This document shows, piece by piece, positions 47,382 through 56,151 of a stretch of DNA of 64,000 nt; the stretch's first letter is position 1; each line of letters opens with the position of its first letter. The translations under genes were made by a program, and so were the position numbers. The stretch comes from Aquisphaera insulae (GTDB taxonomy: Bacteria > Planctomycetota > Planctomycetia > Isosphaerales > Isosphaeraceae). Below the pieces are notes generated by a model that was given only the letters and a program-made list of their open reading frames with translations, did not search any database and had not been told where the DNA came from. The DNA is taken from positions 1 through 64,000 of the forward strand of contig NZ_JAALJH010000004.1 of the NCBI RefSeq assembly GCF_011064615.1, given 5' to 3'.

Positions 47382-48290
47382 TCAGGGCGTTCGCGAGGGG
47401 CGGCCTCGCCGCGGCGGACGGGCGGGGCCGTGGTGCGAGCGGGCGAACGCCGCGAGATGTCTCAGCCCGTCGCCGTAGCACGTGTAGGGCATGGCGGAGC
47501 GGAGCGAGTCGCTCAGGGCCCGGCCACCGATCGCGACCGCCACGCCGGCCCGCTCGGCCTCCTGATAGAGTTCGAGATACTCAGCCAGGAAGCGTTCACG
47601 ATCCGCCAGGTGGCTCACCGAGATCCACACGAGTCGCGGATGAAGCTCCGAGATTGCCTGGCGGAAGGATCGGATTGGGGTGTGCGGGCCGAGGTCGATC
47701 GCCCGCCAGCCAGCGTCGAGCAGGACCATCTCCGCCAGGAGGTTCGCCAGCATGTAATAATCCAGCTCCGGGCTCCCGCCAACCGCCAGGGGGCGATCTC
47801 GATCCGCTCGCGCCAACAGGACGGCCTTGAGCTCGTAGAGCACCGACATGCAGAGCTGAGTGCTCCGATGCTCGTGGAACACCTCGATCCGACCGGCCTC
47901 CCATTCCTGGCCCAACTGGTTCATGGCCGGCGCGATCACGAAGTCGGCCAGGGTCTCCATCGGGACGCCCGACTGATGAGCGCCGTGGATGAGCGAACGG
48001 ACCGCATCTCCTTCCCCTCGCTTGAGCGCGGTCAATAGTTGTTGCGAGAGTACCTTCGGATCGAGGCTCCCCTGCGTCTCGGCGACCAGCCTAAGCGGGC
48101 TCAGATCAAGCTGAGGGAAGTCGCCCTCCCTGACCAGCCGCAGGACGTCCGCCAGCAGGAGCTTCCGGTGCCCCCCGGCCGTCTTGTGAGCGGGCAAGAT
48201 CCCCTCGTCCACCCATCGCTTGACGGTCGAGACGCCGATGCCCAGCGCCCGGGCGACTTCTGCCGTGCTGACGTACTGCAGGTTCGGCAT
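47382..48290 (-). CDS. MerR-type regulator with B12-binding-like domain (CarH/LitR-like)
   Basis: This 302-residue protein is read from the ATG at 48290. Residues 8-55 are a MerR/excisionase helix-turn-helix (STAEVARALGIGVSTVKRWVDEGILPAHKTAGGHR). Residues about 75-165 fit the helical cap, with WEAGRIEVFHEH, an exact match to the Wx9EH signature of cobalamin photoreceptors (Trp130, Glu140, His141). The Rossmann domain follows (about 165-285), but where family members have ExHxxG this one has ELDYYM, so the lower axial histidine is missing. It may sense something other than cobalamin or bind it differently. It is divergent from a sigma factor gene. Confidence 0.8.
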   Translation of the reverse strand: MPNLQYVSTAEVARALGIGVSTVKRWVDEGILPAHKTAGGHRKLLLADVLRLVREGDFPQLDLSPLRLVAETQGSLDPKVLSQQLLTALKRGEGDAVRSLIHGAHQSGVPMETLADFVIAPAMNQLGQEWEAGRIEVFHEHRSTQLCMSVLYELKAVLLARADRDRPLAVGGSPELDYYMLANLLAEMVLLDAGWRAIDLGPHTPIRSFRQAISELHPRLVWISVSHLADRERFLAEYLELYQEAERAGVAVAIGGRALSDSLRSAMPYTCYGDGLRHLAAFARSHHGPARPPRRGRPSRTP

Positions 48291-48338
48291 GCGAGCGACT
48301 CGACCTTGATTCGCGGACGATTCGGACGTTCCATGACG

Positions 48339-48367
48339 AGTGTACACATCCCCCGTGGTCAATTCAA
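48339..48367 (-). promoter_or_regulatory. Promoter of the MerR-like gene with overlapping GTGTACAC palindrome
   Basis: On the minus strand TTGAAT (plus 48362-48367), 17 bp, TACACT (plus 48339-48344). The 8-bp palindrome GTGTACAC at 48340-48347 covers the -10 box, as expected for a self-repressing operator. It is about 50 bp before the start codon. Confidence 0.5.
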
Positions 48368-48466
48368 CCGCGTCTCCACGAAATCCCAAAGGCGCATAAA
48401 GTGCACCGTTCGCTCGGAACATTGGCCATGGACTCGAGCAACCTCGAGAAAAAGATCGATTCAACC

Positions 48467-48496
48467 TTGACATCCCCAGGACAACTGGCCTATTGA
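48467..48496 (+). promoter_or_regulatory. Sigma-70-type promoter candidate for the divergent sigma factor gene
   Basis: TTGACA (48467-48472), 18 bp, TATTGA (48491-48496), in an AT-rich patch 230 bp upstream of the sigma factor ATG, leaving a long leader. Confidence 0.5.
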
Positions 48497-48723
48497 TTAA
48501 TCGGACGATTTGAACGATATACCGACAGATGGCCATCCGGTGTCGCCTCCGGATTTCTGCGCCGGGGTGTCGCGTTGACGTCGGTCGACGTGGGTTCCGC
48601 GGGGCTGGTCGGGGCGGTGCAACGGGGGCCGGTCGGTGCGGCCCAGGCGCCACGGAACGCCATGCTCGCCGAGGCCGTCCTGAGCGGTCGTGGTCTTTCT
48701 CCGGATAGCCGGAAGGTGCTTTC

Positions 48724-49629
48724 ATGGACGCCGCGGTGAAGGTGGACGTATCCAATTCGACATTGGGCCCGACCCGCGAGCGTCGGTTGCTCGACGAGCT
48801 GGCCGACTGCAAGCGGAAGCTGGCCGAGGCGTTCGCTCGGGGTTCCGCGGAGGCTGACGCGGCGGAGTCCGATGACCCTCTGGCGGTCAGCCGATGGATC
48901 GTCGCGCACCACGCCAAACACGGCCCGGTTGAAGGCCCGCTCGAGGCCGTATTTCGACGCTATTTCGAGCTTCGCGCCGAATTGACCCTTGCCAACATGC
49001 GGTTGGTGGCCTCCATCGCCAAGCGGTACGTCAATCGAGGCGTGGCCTACACCGACCTCCTCCAGGAGGGGTCCTGCGGCCTGCTCGAGGCGATCGACCG
49101 ATTCGACCCGTCACATCAGACGAAGCTGACCACGTACGCGACCTGGTGGATTCGCCAGGCGATCCAGTGCGCCGTAGCCGCGGGGGCGTATCCCGTCCGG
49201 CTGACGCCGCGCCATCTTCGTCAACTCGCCCGGAATCAGGAGGAACAGGATCGCGAAAACGCGCCGCACTCCGGCCGGCAACACGTCGCGCCCGAGTCCG
49301 TGCGACGGATCCGCTCGGCCACCCGGCCGGCCGTCTCGCTCGACGAGATCGGTCTCATCCCGTCCGACGCGAGGCGCGATCCCGAGGGGGATCTCGCCGA
49401 CGGCGTCGATCTGGATGCTGCGGTCGGCGAGTGGATGGTCTCGCTGCGCCCGCGCGAACGGCAGGTCCTATCCTACCGCTTCGGGCTGGGAGGCAGCCCC
49501 CGTCTTTCCCTCAGCCAGGTCGGCAAGGTCCTGGACGTTTCCAAGGAACGCGTCCGACAGATCGAGAACGCCGCCCTGGAGATGCTCCGCAAGAGCGTGT
49601 CCCGTTACGACCTCATGAACTTCAACTGA
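48724..49629 (+). CDS. Sigma-70 family RNA polymerase sigma factor (RpoD/RpoH-like, group 3)
   Basis: This 301-residue protein starts at the ATG at 48724. Region 2 is complete: ANMRLVASIAKRYVNRGVAYTDLLQEGSCGLLEAIDRFDPSHQTKLTTYATWWIRQAIQ. Region 3 is short and variable. Region 4 reads LRPRERQVLSYRFGLGG..SLSQVGKVLDVSKERVRQIENAALEMLR. There is no long N-terminal region 1, so it is an alternative sigma factor. In other bacteria, MerR/B12 light-response regulators sit beside sigma factor genes; the same layout here suggests that the regulator controls this factor. Confidence 0.9.
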   Translation: MDAAVKVDVSNSTLGPTRERRLLDELADCKRKLAEAFARGSAEADAAESDDPLAVSRWIVAHHAKHGPVEGPLEAVFRRYFELRAELTLANMRLVASIAKRYVNRGVAYTDLLQEGSCGLLEAIDRFDPSHQTKLTTYATWWIRQAIQCAVAAGAYPVRLTPRHLRQLARNQEEQDRENAPHSGRQHVAPESVRRIRSATRPAVSLDEIGLIPSDARRDPEGDLADGVDLDAAVGEWMVSLRPRERQVLSYRFGLGGSPRLSLSQVGKVLDVSKERVRQIENAALEMLRKSVSRYDLMNFN

Positions 49630-49644
49630 CAGGTGAGAACACCA

Positions 49645-50130
49645 ATGCGTAAGCTGCTCGGAATGATCTTCGTGCTGTCCTCGGCCGCCCCCGTCTTCGC
49701 CGCCGAGAAGGACATCGTGGACACCGCGGTCGACGCCAGGTTCAAGACGCTGGTCGCCGCCGTGAAGGCCGCCGGCCTGGTGGATACTCTCAAGGGGAGC
49801 GGCCCCTTCACCGTGTTCGCCCCGACCGACGAGGCGTTCGCCAAGCTCCCCAGCGGGACCGTCGAGGAGTTGCTCAAGCCCGAGAACAAGGACAAGCTGA
49901 AGGCAATCCTGGCCTACCACGTCGTCGCGGGCAAGGTCCTGGCAGCGGACGTGGTGAAGCTCGACGGCAAGGACGTGAAGACCGTCCAGGGAAGCCCCGT
50001 CGCCATCAAGGTCGATGGCGGCCACGTCTCGGTCGGGTGTGCCAAGGTGACCAAGACCGACATCGAGACCAGCAACGGCGTCATCCATGTCATCGACACC
50101 GTCCTGCTTCCGCCCGCCCACAAGGAGTAG
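49645..50130 (+). CDS. Secreted fasciclin (FAS1) domain protein
   Basis: This 161-residue protein starts at the ATG at 49645, with a GGTGAG ribosome site upstream; a GTG at 49633 is weaker. A signal peptide ends after VFAAEK. One FAS1 domain follows with the usual H1 ([15 protein letters not shown]) and H2 ([13 protein letters not shown]) motifs and the YH pair ([11 protein letters not shown]). FAS1 proteins bind surfaces or other proteins outside the cytosol. It lies 15 bp after the sigma factor stop, so they probably share a transcript. Confidence 0.95.
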   Translation: MRKLLGMIFVLSSAAPVFAAEKDIVDTAVDARFKTLVAAVKAAGLVDTLKGSGPFTVFAPTDEAFAKLPSGTVEELLKPENKDKLKAILAYHVVAGKVLAADVVKLDGKDVKTVQGSPVAIKVDGGHVSVGCAKVTKTDIETSNGVIHVIDTVLLPPAHKE

Positions 50131-50158
50131 GCGAAAGCTGGTGCGACCGCTGAGCTTT

Positions 50159-50195
50159 CCTGATCGACTTCCCCTTGCCAGGGAGGTCGATCAGG
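50159..50195 (+). terminator. Strong hairpin after the fasciclin gene
   Basis: CCTGATCGACTTCCC pairs with GGGAGGTCGATCAGG (one G-T pair) over a 7-base loop, 28 bp after the fasciclin stop. There is no U-run, so it may stabilise the message end instead. Confidence 0.65.
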
Positions 50196-50340
50196 GAACC
50201 CGGCGGGGAGTCGTCCGACCCTGGTCGAGTCGATCCCCGCCTACTCGGATGGAAATGAGCGTCGCCGAACTCGCAGCAAGGAGCCACGCCGGGGATTCAC
50301 CACAATCCACCATGCAACGAGAGCCTTTAGACTTTTGGTC

Positions 50341-50351
50341 ATGTATTACAT
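50341..50351. promoter_or_regulatory. 11-bp palindrome ATGTATTACAT upstream of the SOUL gene
   Basis: ATGTA-T-TACAT lies in a short AT-rich patch (50320-50360), 39 bp before the SOUL start. Its TGTA/TACA halves match the halves of GTGTACAC at 48340, so the same regulator might bind both. The spacing differs by one base. Confidence 0.35.
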
Positions 50352-50389
50352 TAGTATCTCCTCACCCATCAACTCGAGGACCGTCGAAC

Positions 50390-51061
50390 ATGAGCCATCT
50401 CGCCCTTCTCCTGCCTTTCGCCCTGCTCGCCGCCTCCGCTTCCGCCCAGACCGAAGGCCCGAAGCCCGCGGCGTCGAAGGTCAAGCCCAGGCCGGCCGAT
50501 GGTGACGCCCCATTGGCCGAAGGGTTCCCCGGATCCACCGAGCCGGGCAAGATCGAGGTGAAGGAATATCCCGCGTATCGCAGCGCGGTCGCGAGGGCAG
50601 ACGGGGCCACTGTCTCGTCGGGCGACCTGATGTTCTTCGCGCTCTTCAACCACATCCAGAGCAACAAGGTCGAGATGACTGCCCCGGTGATCAACACCTT
50701 CAGGACGCCTCGAATGATCGAGACGCCCGGGGCCCGCGGCGAGGTCGCCATGGAATTTGTCTACCGCTCGCCCAGGCAGGGCAAATCCGGCCCCGACGGC
50801 TCGAAGGTCGAGGTCGTGGACCATCCCGCCCAGAGTTTCGTCTGCCTTGGATTCCAGGGCGGCAACCTGAGCGCCGACCAGATGCGTGACGCCGTGGCCG
50901 CGCTCCGAAAGTGGCTCGATGCGCACAAGGGCGAATGGGTCGAGGACGGCCCGCCTCGCCGATTGGGCTACCACGGCCCGATGACGCCCGCGGCCCAGCG
51001 TCTCTGGGAGGTCCAGATCCCGGTCAAGAAGGCGAAGCAACCGGCCGGATCGTCCTCATGA
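50390..51061 (+). CDS. SOUL-family heme-binding protein, exported
   Basis: This 223-residue protein starts at the ATG at 50390, with GAGGACC upstream, and has a signal peptide ending near SASA-QTEG. The SOUL/HBP core follows: IEVKEYPAYRSAVARA, VEMTAPVI (the family's best-conserved motif), FVYRSPRQGK, and YHGPMTP near the end. SOUL proteins bind heme or porphyrins in a beta barrel, with some members acting in tetrapyrrole transport. It lies 259 bp after the fasciclin gene and 95 bp before the integrated island. Confidence 0.9.
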   Translation: MSHLALLLPFALLAASASAQTEGPKPAASKVKPRPADGDAPLAEGFPGSTEPGKIEVKEYPAYRSAVARADGATVSSGDLMFFALFNHIQSNKVEMTAPVINTFRTPRMIETPGARGEVAMEFVYRSPRQGKSGPDGSKVEVVDHPAQSFVCLGFQGGNLSADQMRDAVAALRKWLDAHKGEWVEDGPPRRLGYHGPMTPAAQRLWEVQIPVKKAKQPAGSSS

Positions 51062-51155
51062 CCCGGCCCCTCGACTCCGCCTCGGTCGGCAATGCTCACG
51101 TGCCCTGGTCAGATTCGACTGCGTCGCCGTTGACGTAAGTCCTTATGAGCCTTAG

Positions 51156-51211
51156 TACCGAAGGTGGGACTTGAACCCACACGGGTGTTACCCCACCGGA
51201 TTTTGAGTCCG
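51156..51211 (-). repeat. Left attachment repeat (displaced 3' half of tRNA-Leu)
   Basis: Matches 59508-59563 except at 51172 (T for C) and 51189 (T for A). It lacks the 5' half, so it is not a working tRNA. The integrase reading frame enters it and stops at 51188-51190. Confidence 0.9.
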
Positions 51212-52549
51212 TGCGCCTTCCATCGTAAGTCGCTTTCCGGCCACCCGGTTGCGATTCGAGGGCGGATCGTCGGTAGCGTTTTCGGTAGCAGGTAACAGGG
51301 AAGTCGGCGCCGAGAGCGGTCCCGGATCGGTCCCCGTCATGGCGGCGGCCTCGGGCTTCGGAGTTGTCGGTTTCAGGGACGGGAGCATCGATGCGGCGGC
51401 CTCGATATCCACGGCTCGGGGGCGGGTGTATCGGCCGGTCAACTCCAGCGTGGAATGCCTCATGAGTTTCTGGACGACCCGCGGACTGACTCCAGCCTGA
51501 TCGGCGAGGGTCGCGGTTTCGCATCGCAAGGAGTGGAAGTCGAAGACCCGGCCGGAGCCATCGCGGTACGGGATGCCGGCGGCGGCCAGGTCGATTCGGA
51601 GCATCTCCGCCCCGCGACCACGGCGGGGCAAGGGGAAGACGGGCTCATCATCCGGCAGGGTCGCGACGAGGGCTTCCAGATCGTCCGCCAGGTCGCGGGG
51701 CAGGGGGAGCGTGGTCGGATCGCCGTTTTTCGTGTAGCCGGCCGCCACGGTCACGCTGGGAGCCTTCCAGTCGAACGACCCGGGGCCGATGCTGGCGATC
51801 TCCGAGAACCGGAGCCCGGTCGCCACGGCGAGGCGGTAGCAGGCGGCCCGCAGCGATCCCGTCATCCGGACGTGAGGCTTGCCCTGCTCGGCCACGGCGA
51901 TGAGACGATGAAGCTCCTCCAGGCTGATCGTCCGGCGATCATGACGGCGGTCCTCCTCGACGTTGAACCGCTCGACGCCGCGGAGGGGATGCTCGCGGAG
52001 TCGATGGGTTGCATAGCACCACTTCGCGAACCCGCAGATTGCCGTTGCGTGGTGGTTACAGGTCGCCAGGGACCGGCCCGCATCGCGGAGGGTCGCGAGG
52101 GCGGATTGAACCCGCTCGGGGGTCAGGTCGGAAAGACGGGCAGGGGCCGTCCACTCGTCGAGCCGGGCGGCGGCGCGGGCCAACTCGGCGGCGGCGGAAT
52201 TCGCGGGCTCGATCTCGGCCACGGGTGCGCCCCGGAAGATGGCAACGACGCGGCGGGCTCGACTCGTCGTCAGAACGATGTGTTCCTGAGTCCGCCCCTT
52301 GTCCCTGAGGTGCTTCGCGAAGGCGTCGAGGTGCGCGGAGAGCGGCCGGGCCTCGTGGTCGCGGTACGCTTCGGCCTTCGGGTCGATGATCCCCTCTCGC
52401 CTGAGTGCGATCCTGTTCTCCAGGTCCCGGGCGATCCTCTCGGTTACGGTCCTGTCGGTCGCCCCGCTCTTCTTGCGGCGGCGGCCGTTCTCATCCACGT
52501 ACAGGATCGTGTACTTCTTCGATCCGCTCGACTTGAATACACTGGCCAT
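51188..52549 (-). CDS. Tyrosine-type site-specific integrase; stop codon lies inside attL
   Basis: This 453-residue protein is read from the ATG at 52549 with GAGG eight bases upstream. An N-terminal arm/SAM-like core-binding domain covers about 70-185. The catalytic domain has all residues: Arg247 (ATGLRFSE), Lys274 (YTKNGD), His339 and Arg342 (HSLR), His365 (MRHSTLE), and Tyr374 (GRYTRP). The last 9 codons are tRNA sequence, and the TAA stop is formed by the attL copy. In the right copy the same frame has TTA there and continues, so the full integrase in the circular form is probably about 565 residues. Confidence 0.9.
   Translation of the reverse strand: MASVFKSSGSKKYTILYVDENGRRRKKSGATDRTVTERIARDLENRIALRREGIIDPKAEAYRDHEARPLSAHLDAFAKHLRDKGRTQEHIVLTTSRARRVVAIFRGAPVAEIEPANSAAAELARAAARLDEWTAPARLSDLTPERVQSALATLRDAGRSLATCNHHATAICGFAKWCYATHRLREHPLRGVERFNVEEDRRHDRRTISLEELHRLIAVAEQGKPHVRMTGSLRAACYRLAVATGLRFSEIASIGPGSFDWKAPSVTVAAGYTKNGDPTTLPLPRDLADDLEALVATLPDDEPVFPLPRRGRGAEMLRIDLAAAGIPYRDGSGRVFDFHSLRCETATLADQAGVSPRVVQKLMRHSTLELTGRYTRPRAVDIEAAASMLPSLKPTTPKPEAAAMTGTDPGPLSAPTSLLPATENATDDPPSNRNRVAGKRLTMEGARTQNPVG
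51271..51289 (+). promoter_or_regulatory. Paired CGGTAGC sites, possible integrase arm-binding site (left)
   Basis: CGGTAGC occurs at 51271 and 51283, 12 bp apart, with GTTTT between them. The same pair with the same spacing occurs near the other end of the element (59344). Lying 60 bp inside the core, it resembles an arm-type site, although it is also inside the integrase coding sequence. Confidence 0.45.
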
Positions 52550-52655
52550 CGGTTCGTCCTCTGGTAATGACAGGGGTCGAATCAGGGGGGCGGGACCGTT
52601 CGCAGCGGTCCCGTCCTCCGCTTCTCCCCGATCATGCCTCGCTCGTCTCAACACG

Positions 52656-52928
52656 TCAATGAGTGCGGGCCTTGCACTCGGCGTCCTTGCGGCCCGTGGT
52701 GGATTCTCCGGGGCCTCGGTCGTCCAACTCATCGTTCCGCTCGTGCGGCCCCTCCTGAAGCCTTCCAGGGCCTCGGAGCCAGGTCCGGAACCCGGCCACG
52801 CAGCCGGGGCAAAGGTCGATCCGTTCGGCCCCGTCCCGCCTGATGTCGCCGGCCACGAGTTCGAGGACAGACGCGCAGGCCTCGATGGACTCTCGGCACC
52901 GGTCGCACGTTACATGCACGTTTCTCAT
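52656..52928 (-). CDS. Small zinc-ribbon-like island protein
   Basis: This 90-residue protein has CDRC near the N-terminus and CPGC about 32 residues later, a plausible four-cysteine zinc site (residues about 9-43). The charged tail has no motif. The ATGA at its start overlaps the stop of the preceding gene. Its function is unknown. It may be the last gene of the island operon before the integrase. Confidence 0.6.
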   Translation of the reverse strand: MRNVHVTCDRCRESIEACASVLELVAGDIRRDGAERIDLCPGCVAGFRTWLRGPGRLQEGPHERNDELDDRGPGESTTGRKDAECKARTH

Positions 52929-53173
52929 GGCAGGTCATCTCCCCTCGGGGTGTCGTCGTCCTCGGTCTCGTTCAGGGCCGGCCCCCAGCGTTGCAGCCGC
53001 AAGACCTCCCATTGGGCATCGCGTCCAAGCTGGGCCAGGAGGGTCGCCTTGTGCTCCACCAGGGCGGCCCGCAAGTCGGCGGTCAAGGCATTCCGCGGAG
53101 CATCGACGACCAGCCGCAGGGACAGCCGGACGCCGGCCAGGGAAAGGGCATCCTTCAAATCGGGGAGCGTCAT
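52925..53173 (-). CDS. Small island protein, hypothetical
   Basis: This 82-residue protein begins [31 protein letters not shown], followed by a helical [17 protein letters not shown] block. This pattern recurs in small proteins beside PrimPol genes of mobile elements, where it may be a replication accessory. The ATGA junctions on both sides (with the PrimPol stop and with the next ATG) show that it is part of a tightly coupled operon. Confidence 0.65.
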   Translation of the reverse strand: MTLPDLKDALSLAGVRLSLRLVVDAPRNALTADLRAALVEHKATLLAQLGRDAQWEVLRLQRWGPALNETEDDDTPRGDDLP

Positions 53174-55617
53174 AGCTCAAAGACCTCCCGGTCTCCGTCT
53201 GGACTCTCTTGGCGCCCGGAATTACCGCTATTCCCTCCATTCGGGGGGGCAGCGGAGCCAATTCCGGGATCTTCGGTAATTCCTGGCGCCTCCAAGAGAG
53301 CAGGGTGGACTTCATAGAGCGGGGTCGGCTTCGGCCCCGGGGTGGCCGGGTCGCGGTCCTCTGGCTTGGAGCGAATGACTCCGCGGTCGGTCAGGGCTTT
53401 GATCGCGCCAGCCAGGGCGGGGGGATCATCGCGATACCGCCGCAGGTCGGACCGGACGTCGGCTTCCCGGAACGTGGTTGCCCCCCTCCGCTTGATCCAC
53501 GACAGGAGGGAGAGGGCGTCCGGATCGGCCGGCCCCCTCGAGATCGCGGCATGCACACGCCTGGCGTGGCTCTTGAAGTAGTCGGCCAACCGCCAGGCGT
53601 CATCGACGACGAGGGGGTCGACGTCGGGGACGGCGTCCGGGTTGGCGGTCGGATCGGCCGCATGCCTCATCAAGGCGAGGACCAGGGCCAGCCGGGCGGC
53701 GTGGTCGCGAAACTTCCCCCACGGGCCACGCAAGGCGTCCCCCTCGGGCGTCCTCATCTCGTCGGCGTGGAGGTCGTACAACTCGATCCACCGCCCCTTC
53801 CCCGAATCGGTGAACCGGACAACGTGCGGGACGGATCGGCCGTCTTTCACGTCCAGGGGTCGGAGCCAGAGTCGAGCAATCAGGGCGGACCAGTCGTCCA
53901 GGGCGTCCGTCGCAACACCCTCGTCGGACCAGTGCGGGACCGGCTCGGCCTCGGGGTAGGAGAGCAAGAAACGATCCAGGAATCCGTCGGCCCGCCCCCT
54001 CGGGTCGACCAACTCCCCGAGCATGTCAGGCTGGATTCCACCGATGATGGACAGGCAGGGGTGTGGCACGCGGACCGGAACATGATCGGCGTGGTTCACG
54101 CGGTCCTTCGTGATGGGCTGGCCGGCCCACAGCTTAAGGAGGGTCGGCCGGTCGCTCCCCTTGCCTCCGGCCTTGTACTGATTCAGACCCAAGATGAGCG
54201 CGGCCAGCTCGTCGCGAATCATCACCAAGCCGCGCGGGTTGTCGGCCAGGAGCAGCGGCAATACCTCCATCGTGGCGTCGTCCACATCGATTCGGCGGGG
54301 CCTCGGGCGAGGCGGCGTTTTCTGCTTCTTGCCGTCCCGCCCGGGGCGGTCGGCGTCCTTCTCCCATCGAGCGAAAGCATCCGCGTACTCTTCGGCGAGG
54401 GTGTCGGCGATCTTGTAGATTCCGCTTGCCACCATCTTGAGCGCGGGGCTCTTGCCGTCGGACGGCGGCCCAATGTTCGCCTGGAAGAGGATCGCCGGGG
54501 CGAAATATCCAGACTTGAGCATCAATGAAGCCGATCGGCCGATCGCCCCGGCGGCCACGCCAATCGCGGCGACGGCGAGGAAGTCCGGGGGGCAGCCGAT
54601 CGCCTTGGCTCCCTCCTCCACCAACCGCCGGGCGGGCAGTGGGAGCACACGCAGCGGGAACGGAGCAGCCGGGGGCAACTCCGGAGAGCGGAGCGGCGGC
54701 CAGGGCCTCGGGGCCTGAACGCTCGAGATGCTCACCGCTGGACGAGGGCTTGCCAGGTGCGAGAGGTCGCGGGGCAGCTTCTCTCCGGCATCGAGGCCGG
54801 AACGAATTGTCTTCCGGGCGGCATGCTCCCCATCAGACCGGATGTAGTCGGAGGCGGCCTCCATCAAGCGTTGCTCGGCGGTCCCGCGGTCCAGGACGCG
54901 GGCGCCCACAAGCTGACCGAGACTGAATGCGGCGGTGTTGAGGCGGGCGTTCCTCTCGCCATTGGCGGCCGTCGCGACGGCGCTGCATTCCTCGTCCAGG
55001 GCGCGGGTCGCGTAGCCGTCATGGCCGGATGCAGTGCTCGTCATCCATGGCGGGGCGGCGGGAGCCGGTCGCGCTGGCGCCGGCGGCGGGGCGGTCTCCA
55101 GGAACGCGATTGCGGCTTCCGGCAAATCGGCGATGACCCAACATCCCCCCCACTGGCGGGGCTTGTCATCGTCGCCAGCCGTCGGCGGGCAGTTCGATTG
55201 AAACTGCTTCCCGTCGCCTCCGAGCCGGATTTCGAGGTCGGGCAGATCCGGGCGCTTGATGACGGTCTTCCCAAGCTTCGCCAGCCGGGGTGAGTGGCGG
55301 AAGATGTGGTGCGGCCCACGGTGAGAATTCCAACCGAGGGTTGCCGGCGGGTCGCCTCCGCAAAGCTTGCGGAGCGAGTCCGGACCTTGGGGTCCGTCGC
55401 ATTCGACGTCGATGACTCCGGCATCGGGACCGAGCAGGATTCCGACACCGGCCCGGGGGTACTGATCGTAGATCCGCTCGATGTCCCGGGCTGTCGGTCG
55501 GGTCGCTCCCCACGATTCGCCGATCGGGGCCTTCTCGCCGGGGCGGATCGGGACCGGCCAGAGCTTGAGGCGGTCCAAGATCTCGAGGGCGGTCTGTCGG
55601 GCGTTCTTGCCGTTCAA
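53170..55617 (-). CDS. Bifunctional primase/polymerase (PrimPol) with DUF3987 helicase-like domain
   Basis: This 815-residue protein is read from a TTG at 55617, which follows GGGAGG and overlaps the previous stop as TTGA. An ATG at 55641 would add 8 residues but has no ribosome site. Residues about 10-190 are an archaeo-eukaryotic primase domain: [18 protein letters not shown] with the metal-binding acids, and SHRGPHHIF. Residues about 290-700 match DUF3987 ([30 protein letters not shown] as a Walker-A-like loop). The tail is low in structure. It probably starts replication of the excised element. Confidence 0.9.
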   Translation of the reverse strand: MNGKNARQTALEILDRLKLWPVPIRPGEKAPIGESWGATRPTARDIERIYDQYPRAGVGILLGPDAGVIDVECDGPQGPDSLRKLCGGDPPATLGWNSHRGPHHIFRHSPRLAKLGKTVIKRPDLPDLEIRLGGDGKQFQSNCPPTAGDDDKPRQWGGCWVIADLPEAAIAFLETAPPPAPARPAPAAPPWMTSTASGHDGYATRALDEECSAVATAANGERNARLNTAAFSLGQLVGARVLDRGTAEQRLMEAASDYIRSDGEHAARKTIRSGLDAGEKLPRDLSHLASPRPAVSISSVQAPRPWPPLRSPELPPAAPFPLRVLPLPARRLVEEGAKAIGCPPDFLAVAAIGVAAGAIGRSASLMLKSGYFAPAILFQANIGPPSDGKSPALKMVASGIYKIADTLAEEYADAFARWEKDADRPGRDGKKQKTPPRPRPRRIDVDDATMEVLPLLLADNPRGLVMIRDELAALILGLNQYKAGGKGSDRPTLLKLWAGQPITKDRVNHADHVPVRVPHPCLSIIGGIQPDMLGELVDPRGRADGFLDRFLLSYPEAEPVPHWSDEGVATDALDDWSALIARLWLRPLDVKDGRSVPHVVRFTDSGKGRWIELYDLHADEMRTPEGDALRGPWGKFRDHAARLALVLALMRHAADPTANPDAVPDVDPLVVDDAWRLADYFKSHARRVHAAISRGPADPDALSLLSWIKRRGATTFREADVRSDLRRYRDDPPALAGAIKALTDRGVIRSKPEDRDPATPGPKPTPLYEVHPALLEAPGITEDPGIGSAAPPNGGNSGNSGRQESPDGDREVFEL

Positions 55618-55844
55618 CTTCGACCTCCCTTCGCTATCCATCCGCGGACCGACTCGGGCAGCCAGCGGGGGCAGCGGCCGATGAGCAAGTCGGGCCGGGG
55701 CAACCGGCCGGCGGCGCGCTCGCGCTCGATCATGCGACGGGAAACGGACAGGACGCTGGCTAGGTCGTCGATGGAGAGCATCGGCTCGATGACGTGGCCG
55801 ACGTGCTCGGCCACAGCGGGCCGGCGGGGGCGGGCGGGTGTCAT
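55614..55844 (-). CDS. Small helix-turn-helix protein, excisionase-like
   Basis: This 76-residue protein has MLSIDDLASVLSVSRRMIERERAAGRLPRPDLLIGRCPRW, the wing-and-helix pattern of MerR/Xis-type DNA-binding proteins. It probably bends DNA at att or at the operon promoter. Its stop overlaps the PrimPol start, and its ATGA overlaps the previous gene. Confidence 0.8.
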   Translation of the reverse strand: MTPARPRRPAVAEHVGHVIEPMLSIDDLASVLSVSRRMIERERAAGRLPRPDLLIGRCPRWLPESVRGWIAKGGRS

Positions 55845-56035
55845 CGGCCCTCCTCCCGGCCGGGGGCCTTGTGCACGGTCTCGGGAGTGTCAGAGGATGC
55901 CTGCTTGTGCCGCTCGATCGCGGCGTCCTCGGAGAGCCGCAGGAGCTTCCGGAGGCGGGCGGCCTCCCGGCGAGTCTGCGCCAGCCGCTCCCGGATGACG
56001 GGCGGACGTGGTATCAGGTCGTCATTCGCTGTCAT
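55841..56035 (-). CDS. Small coiled-coil island protein
   Basis: This 64-residue protein has a helical, Arg/Leu-rich centre (RERLAQTRREAARLRKLLRLSE). I have seen similar short proteins beside planctomycete integrases and Xis-like genes. It is coupled by ATGA to the HTH gene. Its function is unknown. Confidence 0.6.
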   Translation of the reverse strand: MTANDDLIPRPPVIRERLAQTRREAARLRKLLRLSEDAAIERHKQASSDTPETVHKAPGREEGR

Positions 56036-56151
56036 GCTTGCCTCTCAGATGTCGAGATTGGTTTCGACTCCGAGGGGCAGTATGGAGGGGGACGGGTTAC
56101 ACCGGGGACACGCCACGGACACATCCGGCACATATCTCGGACACGCGACGG

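Noticed and set aside
51156..51240. A second tRNA-Leu gene next to the SOUL gene
   Set aside because: Only the 3' half is present and the 5' half and acceptor partner are missing; it is the left attachment repeat.
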